From CAVQCJ01 sp963711005 (lineage in GTDB: Bacteria > Actinomycetota > Actinomycetes > Prado026): a stretch of 64,000 bases of DNA. The DNA lies in contig CAVQCJ010000003.1 in the NCBI GenBank assembly GCA_963711005.1, forward strand, positions 124,001-188,000, in the 5' to 3' direction. Both the position numbers and the translations under genes were made by a program. Positions 32,634 through 40,877 of this stretch are shown piece after piece (the stretch's first letter is position 1; the number at the start of each line of letters is the position of its first letter). Below the pieces are notes generated by a model, which was not told where the DNA came from, made no database searches, and was given only the letters and a program-made list of their open reading frames with translations.

Positions 32634-34517
32634 TCAGGCCCCTATCTCGAACGGGTACGGACCGTTCCAGTTGAACGACGGGCCGGAGTCGCGCCAGAAG
32701 AAGTGCAGGCTGTCTCCTGTCTCGGCAACCAGCTCGAGGTTGCCCGGGTCGCCGAAGTTGCTCTGCGTGAGGCTCACCTCGCTGTAGCTCGCGCCGGCTC
32801 CGAACGGGTACGGCCCGTACCACGGCATCGCCGGGTCGTCGTTGTCGCGCCAGTAGTGGGCGAGCCCTCCACCCACGCACGGAACCACCAGCTCGAAGTT
32901 GCCCCTGGCACCGAAGCGGCTCTGCACCATCGCCGGTCGGCCCTGCACGCCATCGGCGAAGGAGTATGGGCCGTTCCACGTGAACGACGGGCCGGAGTCA
33001 CGCCAGAAGAACTGCAGCTGCGTCCCGCACCGGGCGACCAGCTCGAGGTTGCCCGGGTCGCCGAAGTTGCTCTGGAGCAGGGCGACCTTGTCGACGCTGC
33101 CGGCGCTGGCCCCGAACGCGAACGGCCCGTACCACGGCATGGCCGGGTCGTCGTTGTCGCGCCAGTAGTGCGCGAGCCCGCCGTCGCGCAGCGGTACGAC
33201 CATCTCGAAGTTGCCGCGGGTGCCGAACCTGCTCTGGACGAGTGCCGGGTTGCCGTCGACGTCGCCGGCGATCCGGTACGGACCGTTCCACCAGAAGCCC
33301 GGCCCGGAGTCGCGCCAGTAGAAGTCCAGCTGGTCGCCGGCCCGTGCGATCATCTCGAGGTTGCCCGGCTCGCCGTAGTTGCTCTGGATCATCGTGATGC
33401 TGTCGTAGCCGGTGGCCGCCGGACCGAAGCCGTACGGCCCGTACCACGGCAGGCTCGGGTCGTCGTTGTTGCGCCAGTAGTGCGCCAGCCCGCCGATGTC
33501 CCGTGGCGTCACCATCTCGAAGTTGCCGTGGTTGCCGAAGCGTCCCTGGAGCATGAAGCCCGCGTGCCGGTCCAGGGGGAAGGGGTTGTCGTCGACCAGG
33601 CCCGAGGGGGTGCCGATCGGGTACCTCGCGGCGAGCTGGGTGGAGAAGCGTGCCCAGCCGTCGGTCTCGCCGGTGAGCTGGGTGTACGTGCCGGCCAGGG
33701 TCGACGCGCCGCTGGAGACGATGTTCTGCCAGCCGTACTTGAGCTCGTAGCGCAGCCAGTTGAGGAACAGGACCGAGCAGCCGGTCGAGACGTAGCTGCG
33801 GTCGGTCGGGTCGTTGACGTCGACGAAGTTCGGACGGTCCACGGTGTCCAGCCAGGTCGAGCCCGAGTTGAACCCGTCGAGCTGCTCGGGGTACATGAGC
33901 ACGGCGAGCACCCGCGACAGCCCCTCACCGTTGCTGGCGGAGCAGTCCCAGCCGATCCCCTGGTCGGCGCTGAACACCTCGACCTCCTCGGCGACGACGA
34001 GCATCCGCGAGTGGTCGATGTTGACCGGGCCGGTCTCGGCGTCGACGTACAGGTCGGTCGCGGAGCAGCCCCAGTGGTAGGCACCACCGATCCCCGCGGC
34101 GATGATGATGTTGAAGGACGCGGGGGCCACACCGACGAACATGCCCTCCAGCCGGGAGTACTCGCCCTCGCAGCTGCCCAGGACGCCGTCCGCGAGGGTC
34201 GCGCCGTCGGTTCCCAGGGCTGGGTCGTAGTAGACGTTGAAGTGCGGGGTCGAGCCCCGCAGCACGGTCGGGTAGTCGAACCCGGTCGGCAACATGGCAG
34301 CGGCAGCCGCAGAGATCTCGAGTGCGGGATGCTCGAAGACGTGCTTGGTGGTGCCCCGGGGGGGACGGGCGCCTCGGGGACTCGTCTCGCCGGTGCCGGG
34401 GGCCCGGAGTCGCTCGCCGATCGGGACAGGGGAACGCAGGTCGACCTTGTCGGCGACGACCGGTCCCCGTTCGACGGAGACCTCGGGCGTCCTGCGGGTC
34501 GGACGGGTGGTGGACAT
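32634..34517 (-). CDS. Large repeat protein with six propeller-like/tachylectin-like repeats
   Basis: 627 residues from an ATG with GAGAGGA 6 nt upstream. Residues ~1-70 are basic/Pro-rich with no signal peptide or membrane helix. Residues ~75-315 form a domain I do not recognise (FNVYYDPALG, SCEGEYSRLE, a VVAEEVEVFSADQGIGWDCS segment, and STGCSVLFLNWLRYELKYGW); its general plan recalls zinc-peptidase-like exoproteins but no HExxH is present. Residues 323-627 are six repeats of 44-54 residues in two alternating types: QSRFG-RGNFE-V with GGLAHYWRDNDDP--PWYGP-F, and QSNFGDPGNLE-VA with L-FFWRDSGP-F-WNGPY. Probably a beta-propeller or lectin-type binding platform. Confidence 0.8.
   Translation of the reverse strand: MSTTRPTRRTPEVSVERGPVVADKVDLRSPVPIGERLRAPGTGETSPRGARPPRGTTKHVFEHPALEISAAAAAMLPTGFDYPTVLRGSTPHFNVYYDPALGTDGATLADGVLGSCEGEYSRLEGMFVGVAPASFNIIIAAGIGGAYHWGCSATDLYVDAETGPVNIDHSRMLVVAEEVEVFSADQGIGWDCSASNGEGLSRVLAVLMYPEQLDGFNSGSTWLDTVDRPNFVDVNDPTDRSYVSTGCSVLFLNWLRYELKYGWQNIVSSGASTLAGTYTQLTGETDGWARFSTQLAARYPIGTPSGLVDDNPFPLDRHAGFMLQGRFGNHGNFEMVTPRDIGGLAHYWRNNDDPSLPWYGPYGFGPAATGYDSITMIQSNYGEPGNLEMIARAGDQLDFYWRDSGPGFWWNGPYRIAGDVDGNPALVQSRFGTRGNFEMVVPLRDGGLAHYWRDNDDPAMPWYGPFAFGASAGSVDKVALLQSNFGDPGNLELVARCGTQLQFFWRDSGPSFTWNGPYSFADGVQGRPAMVQSRFGARGNFELVVPCVGGGLAHYWRDNDDPAMPWYGPYPFGAGASYSEVSLTQSNFGDPGNLELVAETGDSLHFFWRDSGPSFNWNGPYPFEIGA
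32637..33551 (-). repeat. Six tandem ~50-codon repeats inside the gene
   Basis: Alternating ~54- and ~50-codon units (A-B-A-B-A-B). A units share HYWR-NDDP--PWYGP, B units share WRDSGP-F-WNGP. Nucleotide identity between like units is high, for example around 32820 and 33120, suggesting fairly recent duplication or gene conversion. Confidence 0.88.
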
Positions 34518-35007
34518 GGCGGGTCCTCTCTTCCTGGCGTGCGACTTCGGCAGTCGGTGCGGCCGGGGAGGCCCTGACCCGGCTGCGGGTGACACCCAGT
34601 AGGCGTCGGTCAGGTGTGACGTGCGGCCGCGAGCCGTTGGCCCGCACTGCTCACCTGGCAGGCGGCTCGCACGGAAGGCCCCTGCGCAACGGTTCTCGAC
34701 GCATGGCACCTCCATACCCCGGCTCGGTTACACACAGCACACGCGCACACACGCTGGGTTCGTACGGGGCGAGTCAACCCCCACCCTCCCGCGTTGTCCA
34801 GAGCCGATTTGGGGGGATTTCGCACGAGTGTTCCGGTCGCGGCAACGGCCGTCCCGAGCGTCGACCGCTGGCCCGGTTGGCGACCTTCGGCGAGTTCTGG
34901 GTCTCATCCTGAGCCGACGGTTGACCGGCCGGAGCCCTGTGGCGACCCACCCCCTGTCGGCACTGCCGGGGCGGTGCCGAGCGTGGGCGGAGACGTACCG
35001 TTGCCGG
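34518..35007. other. 490-bp stretch without a recognised gene
   Basis: Between the repeat-protein start and the small Cys-rich gene. Long frames exist on both strands only because of GC content; none has a ribosome site with coding-like composition. Part of it should hold the promoter of the repeat-protein gene. No terminator, RNA gene or repeat recognised. Confidence 0.5.
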
Positions 35008-35199
35008 GTGAGTCGAACCGTCCTGGCGAGGGTCCACAATCCGCGCAATCGCGCACGCGGCTGCGATGGGGACTGCTGGTGTCGAGCGACCATGATCGGC
35101 CGGGCAGTCAAGTGGTGGTTCCCGGCGCGGCTTTTCGGAATCCACCACAAGAGCGAGAACACAGCGGAATGGAAGCGGCGCCAGGCCGAGGGCACGTAG
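35008..35199 (+). CDS. 63-residue Cys/Trp-rich small protein (tentative)
   Basis: From a GTG, the frame encodes a basic N-terminus (SRTVLARVHNPRNRARG), a striking CDGDCWC cluster, then GRAVKWWFPARLFGIHHK and a charged tail EWKRRQAEGT. Three Cys within six residues plus the WWFPAR/HHK segment are unlikely by chance and look like a small zinc- or thiol-binding protein. A shorter start (ATG 35092) would lose the Cys cluster. No strong ribosome site. Family not named; I infer that it is real from composition, which is lower in GC than surrounding shadow frames. Confidence 0.5.
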   Translation: MSRTVLARVHNPRNRARGCDGDCWCRATMIGRAVKWWFPARLFGIHHKSENTAEWKRRQAEGT

Positions 35200-35371
35200 A
35201 CCCCGCAGCGCACCGCGCGGCACTTCTGCGCCAAGCCCGCCCCAGCTTGATCACGAGGTGGCATACCGACGCGGCTGGCGGTAGGGCTCAGGCGGTGCGG
35301 CAGCTCACCTCCTGGCTGTGCTGGGGAGCGGTCCGATTGACCCAGGGTCCGGACACCTCGATCATGCGCGC

Positions 35372-36223
35372 ATGGCGCAGTTCACGGTGCGGAACTTGTG
35401 CCGGCCCGACGAGACGATCCGGATGCCGGGCGTCGAAGCCGACCTCGTGACCCTGGGTGACCTCACGGTTGGACGCGAGGTGGACGCGCCCGGATGGCGT
35501 TGGTCGACGGACATGCGCCCTCTGGTCGGGGGCGAGTGGTGCGAGTCCCATCACGTGGGCGTGTGCCTGTCGGGACGCTCCGGCTTCCTGCTGCGTGATG
35601 GGACCACCTTCGAGGTCGGGCCAGACGACGTGTTCGACATCCCACCTGGGCACGACTCGTGGACTGTTGGCGATGAACCCGCGATCTACATCGAGTGGTC
35701 GGGGTTGCGCACCTGGGCGGGGACAGCGGCGAGGTTCGCCGACCGGGTCCTTACCACCCTGCTGATGACCGACGTGGTCGAGTCGACTGTCACCCTGGCC
35801 CGCGTCGGCGACGCAGGGTGGCGCGAGTTGCTGGGCGCGCATTACGCGGCCGCTCGCGAGCTCCTCGCGGAGTTCCACGGACGACTCATCGACACCACTG
35901 GCGACGGCCTGTTCGCGACGTTCGACTCGCCGGCACGCGCCCTGAGCTTCGCCGACGCGCTGCGTCGCCGGGCGCACGGACAGGGACTCGGTATCCGGGC
36001 GGGTGTGCATACCGCGGAGGTCGAGATGGCTGGCCAGGCCGTGCGCGGGCTAGCGGTTCACGAGGTCGCGCGGATCATGACCGCGGCAAGACCGGACGAG
36101 ATCTTGGTGTCGGAGGCCACCCGCACCCTTGCCACGGCGAGCACGGAGCAGTTCTCAGATCGTGGACCATTCCAGTTGAAGGGCATCGACGGTCCACGAA
36201 CCCTGTACGCGTACGCCAGCTGA
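35372..36223 (+). CDS. Cupin domain fused to class III nucleotide cyclase domain
   Basis: 283 residues. Residues ~1-112 are a single cupin barrel: HHVGVCLSGRSGFLLRDG then F-VGPDDVFDIPPGHDSWTVGDEP, the two classic cupin motifs with metal-binding His. Residues ~125-283 are a cyclase homology domain: LLMTDVVEST (metal Asp), LIDTTGDGLFATFDSP (second metal Asp), and VRGLAVHEVARIMTAA. The residue three before GDG, usually Lys in adenylyl cyclases, is Asp, so substrate choice or activity may be altered. The design suggests a soluble sensor in which a small ligand or metal bound by the cupin controls cyclase output. Single gene; no ribosome site stands out at the chosen ATG. Confidence 0.88.
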   Translation: MAQFTVRNLCRPDETIRMPGVEADLVTLGDLTVGREVDAPGWRWSTDMRPLVGGEWCESHHVGVCLSGRSGFLLRDGTTFEVGPDDVFDIPPGHDSWTVGDEPAIYIEWSGLRTWAGTAARFADRVLTTLLMTDVVESTVTLARVGDAGWRELLGAHYAAARELLAEFHGRLIDTTGDGLFATFDSPARALSFADALRRRAHGQGLGIRAGVHTAEVEMAGQAVRGLAVHEVARIMTAARPDEILVSEATRTLATASTEQFSDRGPFQLKGIDGPRTLYAYAS

Positions 36224-36426
36224 CGACTGACCTGCACGAGACCGCCGTCGTCAGACTCCGAACCGCACATACCGCAGGGTCAAGCGCCCCGGGCGGGCGA
36301 ACAAACGGCACTTCGGGGGTGGACTGGCTTGCGCAGCCGTCTACGCGCGAGCATGCTCACGTCGCCGCACGCGGGCAACCCGGAGCCGTCGACGCTTGCC
36401 GGGTACCCAGCAAGGGAGCCGCACCA

Positions 36427-36819
36427 ATGAGTCTTTCGGCGCAAGAGTTGGCGGGGATGTACTCGAAGGCATGGGCCACTCACGATGTAGACGCGATCGT
36501 CGCCCTTCATACACCCGACTCGGTCTTTCACGTCCATGGTCTGACGGACCCGGCGGCTGGACGCGAAGCCATAGGAAAGGCTGTTGCCGCGATGTTTGGG
36601 CTGGCACCAGATCTTCGGTTCGAGAGCAACAGGGGTTACCTCGGAACGGACCACATCGTGTCGGAGTACGTGATGTCGGGCACCTCCAGTGGATCGCCAT
36701 TCGCCTGCGATGGGGTCGACGTGATCGCCATCGACGACGGCCTGGTCCGGCGAAAGGACACCTACCTCGACTTGGCGGCCTACCAACGCCAGGGACTTCC
36801 TGTCCTCAAGCCGGAGTGA
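36427..36819 (+). CDS. SnoaL-like / NTF2-fold protein
   Basis: 130 residues from an ATG preceded by AAGGGAG. The pattern SAQELAGMYSKAWATHDVDAIVALHTPDSVFHVHG, then GREAIGKAVAAMFGLAPDLRFE, VSEYVMSGTSSG and DGLVRRKDTYLDLAAYQRQ is the typical alpha+beta cone of SnoaL-like polyketide cyclases and related hydrolases. Most members without biosynthetic context are of unknown substrate. It stands alone, 203 bp after the cupin-cyclase gene on the same strand. Confidence 0.88.
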   Translation: MSLSAQELAGMYSKAWATHDVDAIVALHTPDSVFHVHGLTDPAAGREAIGKAVAAMFGLAPDLRFESNRGYLGTDHIVSEYVMSGTSSGSPFACDGVDVIAIDDGLVRRKDTYLDLAAYQRQGLPVLKPE

Positions 36820-36956
36820 CGACTGCGGCAACCAAGAGCCGCACGAAATGCCAGATCTGGGACAGCCCGCTAACGGCACTCGCTTCGCCAAGGGAGCTTG
36901 AGGCAGGTCACTCACTCACGTTGCCTCGCCGAAGATCCGCGATGAACCGGTCCTGA

Positions 36957-37106
36957 TCATTGATCAGCGAACCCGTTGATCACGCGGAGACGATTCTCGA
37001 ACTGGCTCTGGTCGAGGTTGTTCGCTAGCCCTTCGCGGTAGGCCAACTCCAGCAGGCGGACTCCAATGTCCAGGTCATGAATCGCCTGGTTGAACTCAGC
37101 ACCCAC
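36957..37106 (-). CDS. 49-residue helical frame, small gene or gene remnant
   Basis: GTG-started frame encoding GAEFNQAIHDLDIGVRLLELA, then YREGLANNLDQSQFENRLRV and INGFADQ before a TGA. The amphipathic helices and lower-GC codon use look like true coding sequence, unlike the surrounding shadows. It overlaps, in another frame, the end of the truncated ATPase frame at 37025-37291, so the two cannot both be intact genes as they stand. It may be the C-terminal remnant of a larger protein or a free-standing small protein. No family recognised. Confidence 0.4.
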   Translation of the reverse strand: MGAEFNQAIHDLDIGVRLLELAYREGLANNLDQSQFENRLRVINGFADQ

Positions 37107-37291
37107 AGCCTTGGATTAGGACCAACAAGGTAGACCGGACCGACAGCTACACCCGCTGCTACCAGCCGCGACTTGCCAATACCAGCGTCGCCGACCACGA
37201 GCATCGCGGCCGCATCCGTCCCGCCCATGAGCAGGGACGCAATCAACCCCAACTCATCGCGCCGACCCGCCAGCGCTGCGGTGGATGCCAC
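37025..37291 (-). pseudogene. Truncated AAA/LuxR-type regulator, N-terminal remnant
   Basis: Starts MASTAALAGRRDELGLIASLL and continues with a Walker A segment VVGDAGIGKSRLVAAG, the hallmark N-terminus of large LuxR-family ATPase regulators (normally 800-1000 residues). After ~50 residues the protein-like sequence ends and the frame closes at 88 codons. No Walker B or HTH follows in any frame. It is best read as a decayed fragment, with the helical frame at 36957-37106 possibly joined by the same rearrangement. Confidence 0.65.
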
Positions 37292-37513
37292 GGCACAAGG
37301 TCACCAGTCAAACCCCCGCCGTCAACGAGGGGGCTGTCTCGCTGGTGTGCCCAGGCCACCGCGCCGCCTCGACAACCGGAGGCAAAGGCGCACCGTCTCG
37401 CAAACTCGCCCGGCGTTGCGCACGAACGGCATGGGGGGAAAGCGCTGTTGCGAGGGGCCGCGTAGCGGACCCGGACCCGGTGGCGCAGTCGGGGCGCGCG
37501 TACCCTCGAATGT

Positions 37514-38104
37514 GTGGCGAACGAGGGCGGGCGCAACGGCGCCGGCCGGGCGTGGGCCGCTGCTGAAACGGAGCCGCTGGAGCTAGTCGCTGCCGAACCG
37601 GCTGCCCGGCCCTGGCTGCGGCTTGTCGCCGCCTTCGTCGTGGGTGTGGCCTCTGGGGCACTGGGGATGCAGTGGCTCGATGACCGTCCCCGGGCGCAGC
37701 CCACATCAGTCGATGTACGGGTGTCCCTGGCGGCGCAGGCGGGGACTATGAGTGCCGGTGTCGGCGATCCAGTGGTGTCGGTCCCGTTGGTGGTCGTCAA
37801 CGCCGGTCACCAGCCGGTCACACTGACGGCGATACGGATCAGCGGTCCTGGGGCGTCCCTGGTCGGCGACCCGCAAGGTCGACCGACTCAACCTCTCCCC
37901 GCTGCTCTCATCCCGGGTCGACCCGTGTACGTGCGGATCGGCATCCGTTCGGACTGCTTGGTGACCGTCAGACCCGTCCCGCACGTGACACTCGTGGTCG
38001 ACGTCGACCACCACGTCCACGACGTGAACGTGACCGTCGCGGACCTCGACTCGATCTGGGGCCAGACGCTCCTGCCCGGAGTGTGCGCGCCGACGGCTGG
38101 CTGA
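37514..38104 (+). CDS. Membrane-anchored protein with Ig-like external domain, unknown function
   Basis: 196 residues from GTG. A ~33-residue cytoplasmic part (AETEPLELVAAEPA) precedes one helix (LRLVAAFVVGVASGALGMQWL). The outside part has strand-rich patterns (SVDVRVSLAAQAG, VSVPLVVVNAGHQPVTLTAIRISG, HVTLVVDVDHHVHDVNVTV) like an immunoglobulin-like sandwich, with one Cys pair (SDCLVTV, GVCAPT). It resembles external domains of actinobacterial regulators, but no partner gene is adjacent. The chosen start has no strong ribosome site. Confidence 0.65.
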   Translation: MANEGGRNGAGRAWAAAETEPLELVAAEPAARPWLRLVAAFVVGVASGALGMQWLDDRPRAQPTSVDVRVSLAAQAGTMSAGVGDPVVSVPLVVVNAGHQPVTLTAIRISGPGASLVGDPQGRPTQPLPAALIPGRPVYVRIGIRSDCLVTVRPVPHVTLVVDVDHHVHDVNVTVADLDSIWGQTLLPGVCAPTAG

Positions 38105-38366
38105 TCGCCGAAGCAGCGCTGGAGTCCGCCATTCCTCCCCGCAGCGGACGACCAAGATCCACACCGAATCCGAGACTCGGTCGGCTCCGTCCCGCACACA
38201 GCGGCACGGCGGTGCAGCCTCAGGCCGGGGTGTTGGCCGATCCGTACTCAAGTCCCCACCAACGACCACGGTCGACTCCATGGGCGTGACTGGCGCTGCC
38301 ACGTCGCAGAGTGGAGCGCGAACCCCCGGCATTGGTCCCCCGATCAAGCTGCCCCCAGCCGCGCGC

Positions 38367-39584
38367 CTATTCGCCGACGTCGAGCCGGGAGAAGAAGGCG
38401 GCGATGTCCCGGGCGAGCAGATCGGGTACCTCGGCCGCGGCGAAGTGGCCCCCGCGAGGCATCGGTGTCCAGCGGACGACCTCGCACAGGCGCTGCGCCC
38501 ACTCACGTGGCGGGACCCCGTCGTCGACGAACTGGTGGAAGACCGCGATCGCGGTGGGGACCGTGACGAAGTCGTCGGGTCCCAGTTGACCCATCGTCCG
38601 GTTGTCCGCGTAGTCCCGCATCGACGTGGTGATCGTCTGCGTGACCCAGTACAACATGACCACGGTGAGCAGGAAGTCGCGGGTGAAGACGTTATCCGGG
38701 TCGCCACCCGAGTCCGCCCAGGACCGCCACTTCTCCAGCACCCACGCCGCCAGCCCGGCGGGTGAGTCGTTCAGCCCGTAGCCGACGGTCTGCGGCCTCG
38801 TGGACTGGATCGCGCCGTAGCCGCGGTCGGTGGCGTTCCACCAGGCGTACTGAGCCAGGTAGGCGTGCTCGGCGTCCGACAATGGCCGCGACCCGGGGCC
38901 GGTGTACGGCATCAGATCCAGGTTGCTCAGGTGCAGACCCAACAGGGGCGTCGGGTTGTCCAGGGCCATGAACGTGGACACGCCGGATCCCCAGTCGGTG
39001 CCGTGCGCGCCATATCGCTCGTAACCCAGGCCCTGCATGAGCTGGTGCCACAGCCCGGCGGTGTACCGAGTGGTGACGCCGGTGCGGGTGGGACGGGTGG
39101 AGAAGCCGTACCCGGGCAACGACGGGATGACGACGTCGAAACCGGGCCCGTCGATCCCGTGGGCGCCGGGGTCCGTCAACAACGGGACGAGCGGCAGGTA
39201 CTCGACGAAGCAGCTCGGCCAGCCGTGAGTCAGGATCAGCGGGATGCCGCGACCTGAGCGGGCGCGCTGATGGACGAAGTGGATCCGAGAGTCGTCCAGC
39301 TCCGTGCAGAACTGGTCGAACGCGTTCAACCAGGCTTCCTGGGCCCGCCAGTCGAAACCGTCGGCCCAGTACGCCACCAGGTTCTGGAGGTAGGCAAGGT
39401 CGGTCCCCTGCTCCCACCGCGGGCCCGGGGCGGGCGGCGGCCAGCGCGTGCCCCTGACGCGGCTACGCAGGTCGGTCAGGACTTCCTCGGCCACCCCTAT
39501 GGTGAACGGGGTCACCGTGAGCCCGCCAGGGGCTCGCAGCGTCACGGTCGCCCTCGCGTCCGAGTCACCCGAGAATGCTCCCAT
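38367..39584 (-). CDS. Epoxide hydrolase (alpha/beta hydrolase, EHN-type)
   Basis: 405 residues. The EHN N-terminal region PFTIGVAEEVLTDLRSRVRGTRWP is followed by the alpha/beta hydrolase core: LILTHGWPSCFVEYLPL (oxyanion HGWP), GTDWGSGVS with the nucleophile Asp, lid tyrosines, and C-terminal PRGGHFAAAEVPD with the catalytic His. The family opens epoxides to diols, typically in detoxification or secondary metabolism. The start is set at the ATG giving MGAFSGDSDAR; the longer form adds 13 residues. It stands alone, with no neighbouring gene of a linked pathway. Confidence 0.92.
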   Translation of the reverse strand: MGAFSGDSDARATVTLRAPGGLTVTPFTIGVAEEVLTDLRSRVRGTRWPPPAPGPRWEQGTDLAYLQNLVAYWADGFDWRAQEAWLNAFDQFCTELDDSRIHFVHQRARSGRGIPLILTHGWPSCFVEYLPLVPLLTDPGAHGIDGPGFDVVIPSLPGYGFSTRPTRTGVTTRYTAGLWHQLMQGLGYERYGAHGTDWGSGVSTFMALDNPTPLLGLHLSNLDLMPYTGPGSRPLSDAEHAYLAQYAWWNATDRGYGAIQSTRPQTVGYGLNDSPAGLAAWVLEKWRSWADSGGDPDNVFTRDFLLTVVMLYWVTQTITTSMRDYADNRTMGQLGPDDFVTVPTAIAVFHQFVDDGVPPREWAQRLCEVVRWTPMPRGGHFAAAEVPDLLARDIAAFFSRLDVGE

Positions 39585-39723
39585 AGCTCGCCCACACGAG
39601 CCTGGGGACTCGGGGAGCTGCACCGTGCCGGGCCTGACGCGAGCCGGGAACGGTGGCGATCAGCTTCTTGGCGGCGGCCGCGCTCAGATCCTTGCGTGCG
39701 CAAGAGATCTTGTACTCGGCTGG

Positions 39724-40877
39724 TCACCCACGACGTGTGAGCGTCACGACTGAGGCCTGCTGATCGGTCGAGTACATAGCTCCGTCGGCCCCGACTGCAA
39801 TCCGGTACAGATGCCCGGGGAGCGACCCGGCGGCGAAGCTGACCGGGCTGACAGTCCCATCGGCGGCCACGGCGTGTACTCCGTCCGTGTCCAACACCAA
39901 GAGGACCGAGTCGAAAGGATCGAATGCGAGACTCATCCGGCTGAAGAGAACGTTGGGGGGTCCCGCCGCCAGTTCACTGACCTTCCCATCCGGAGTGATC
40001 GTGCGGATGCGATAGTCGTCCGACCCGATGTAGATCGTGCCTGAAGGACCGACGGCGATCGCGCCGGGCCATCCGAGACAGTCACCGGCGCCCGCAGTGG
40101 TCGTCGGCGGATATGCGCACGCTGGAAGCGTGTCGACCTTGCCCTCAGGGTGACCTTGCGCACCACGCCGGCGCCCGCGACGTACAGGTCTCCGGTGGGG
40201 GAGATGGCCATACCGAGGATGCCGTCGAACCTGGCTTTGCTCCCGATTCCGTCCACCGTTCCTGGGGTGGCGCCCCCGGCCAGCGTCGACATCTGGCCGT
40301 CCGGACCGATCTTGCGTATCGCATGGCCGGCGGCCACGTAGACGTTCCCGGAGCCGTCGACGGCGACGGCCCCGAACCCTGCATCCCACCGGGTCGCGGG
40401 TTGGCCGGCGATGGTGGTGACGTGACCGGCCGGGGTGATCGCACGGATTACGGACCGATGGAGGGTGGAACTGAAGTCAGACACGTAGACAGTGCCGGTC
40501 GGACCTACCGCGAGCCCTCCGATTGAGTCGAAGCTGCCTGCGAGTAGGTGGACCGATAGCACGGCCGCAAAGGACTCTGACGGGGAGGGTTTTGAGCTGG
40601 TCGGCGGCGGTGCTGGAGTGGATGTCGGGGGCGGCTCGATCAGCTGGATCGGGGTTGCGTGATCCGTCGCACGCCCGGCCAGCGCGGCCACGCTGATCAG
40701 CGCGGCGGCAGCCCCGACCGCGACCACACCGACCCAGATCCGGCGGCGCCGGGCCCGGTCGACCCGGTCCAGCCCGGACTCCAGCCGTTGGGCGGCGCGA
40801 ATGCCATCTACGCAGGCGGCGGCCTCCTCGACCTCGGCGCGCAGCGCGGAGGTAAGGCTGGACTCGAAGTCGTTCAC
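39724..40877 (-). pseudogene. Membrane-anchored NHL-propeller protein with a single-base frameshift
   Basis: The GTG start overlaps the sigma-factor stop (GTGA). A ~60-residue cytoplasmic part (FESSLTSALRAEVEEAAACVDG) leads to one membrane helix (IWVGVVAVGAAAALISVAAL), a Pro/Ser linker and NHL-type blades (GGLAVGPTGTVYVSDFSS, GAVAVDGSGNVYVAAGHAIRKIGPDGQMSTLAGG, GMAISPTGDLYVAGAGVVRKVT). Near 40150 the frame breaks: one C appears lost in a C-run, and the next blade continues in another frame (PEGKVDTLPACAY, AIAVGPSGTIYIGSDDYRIRTITPDGKVSELA) to a stop at 39724. Joined, the protein would be about 384 residues. Either a true mutation or a sequencing error. Confidence 0.78.

Noticed and set aside
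34621..35091. Longer version of the small Cys-rich gene at 35008-35199 starting far upstream
   Set aside because: Residues before 35008 are Arg/Pro-rich without pattern; only the last ~60 codons look coding.
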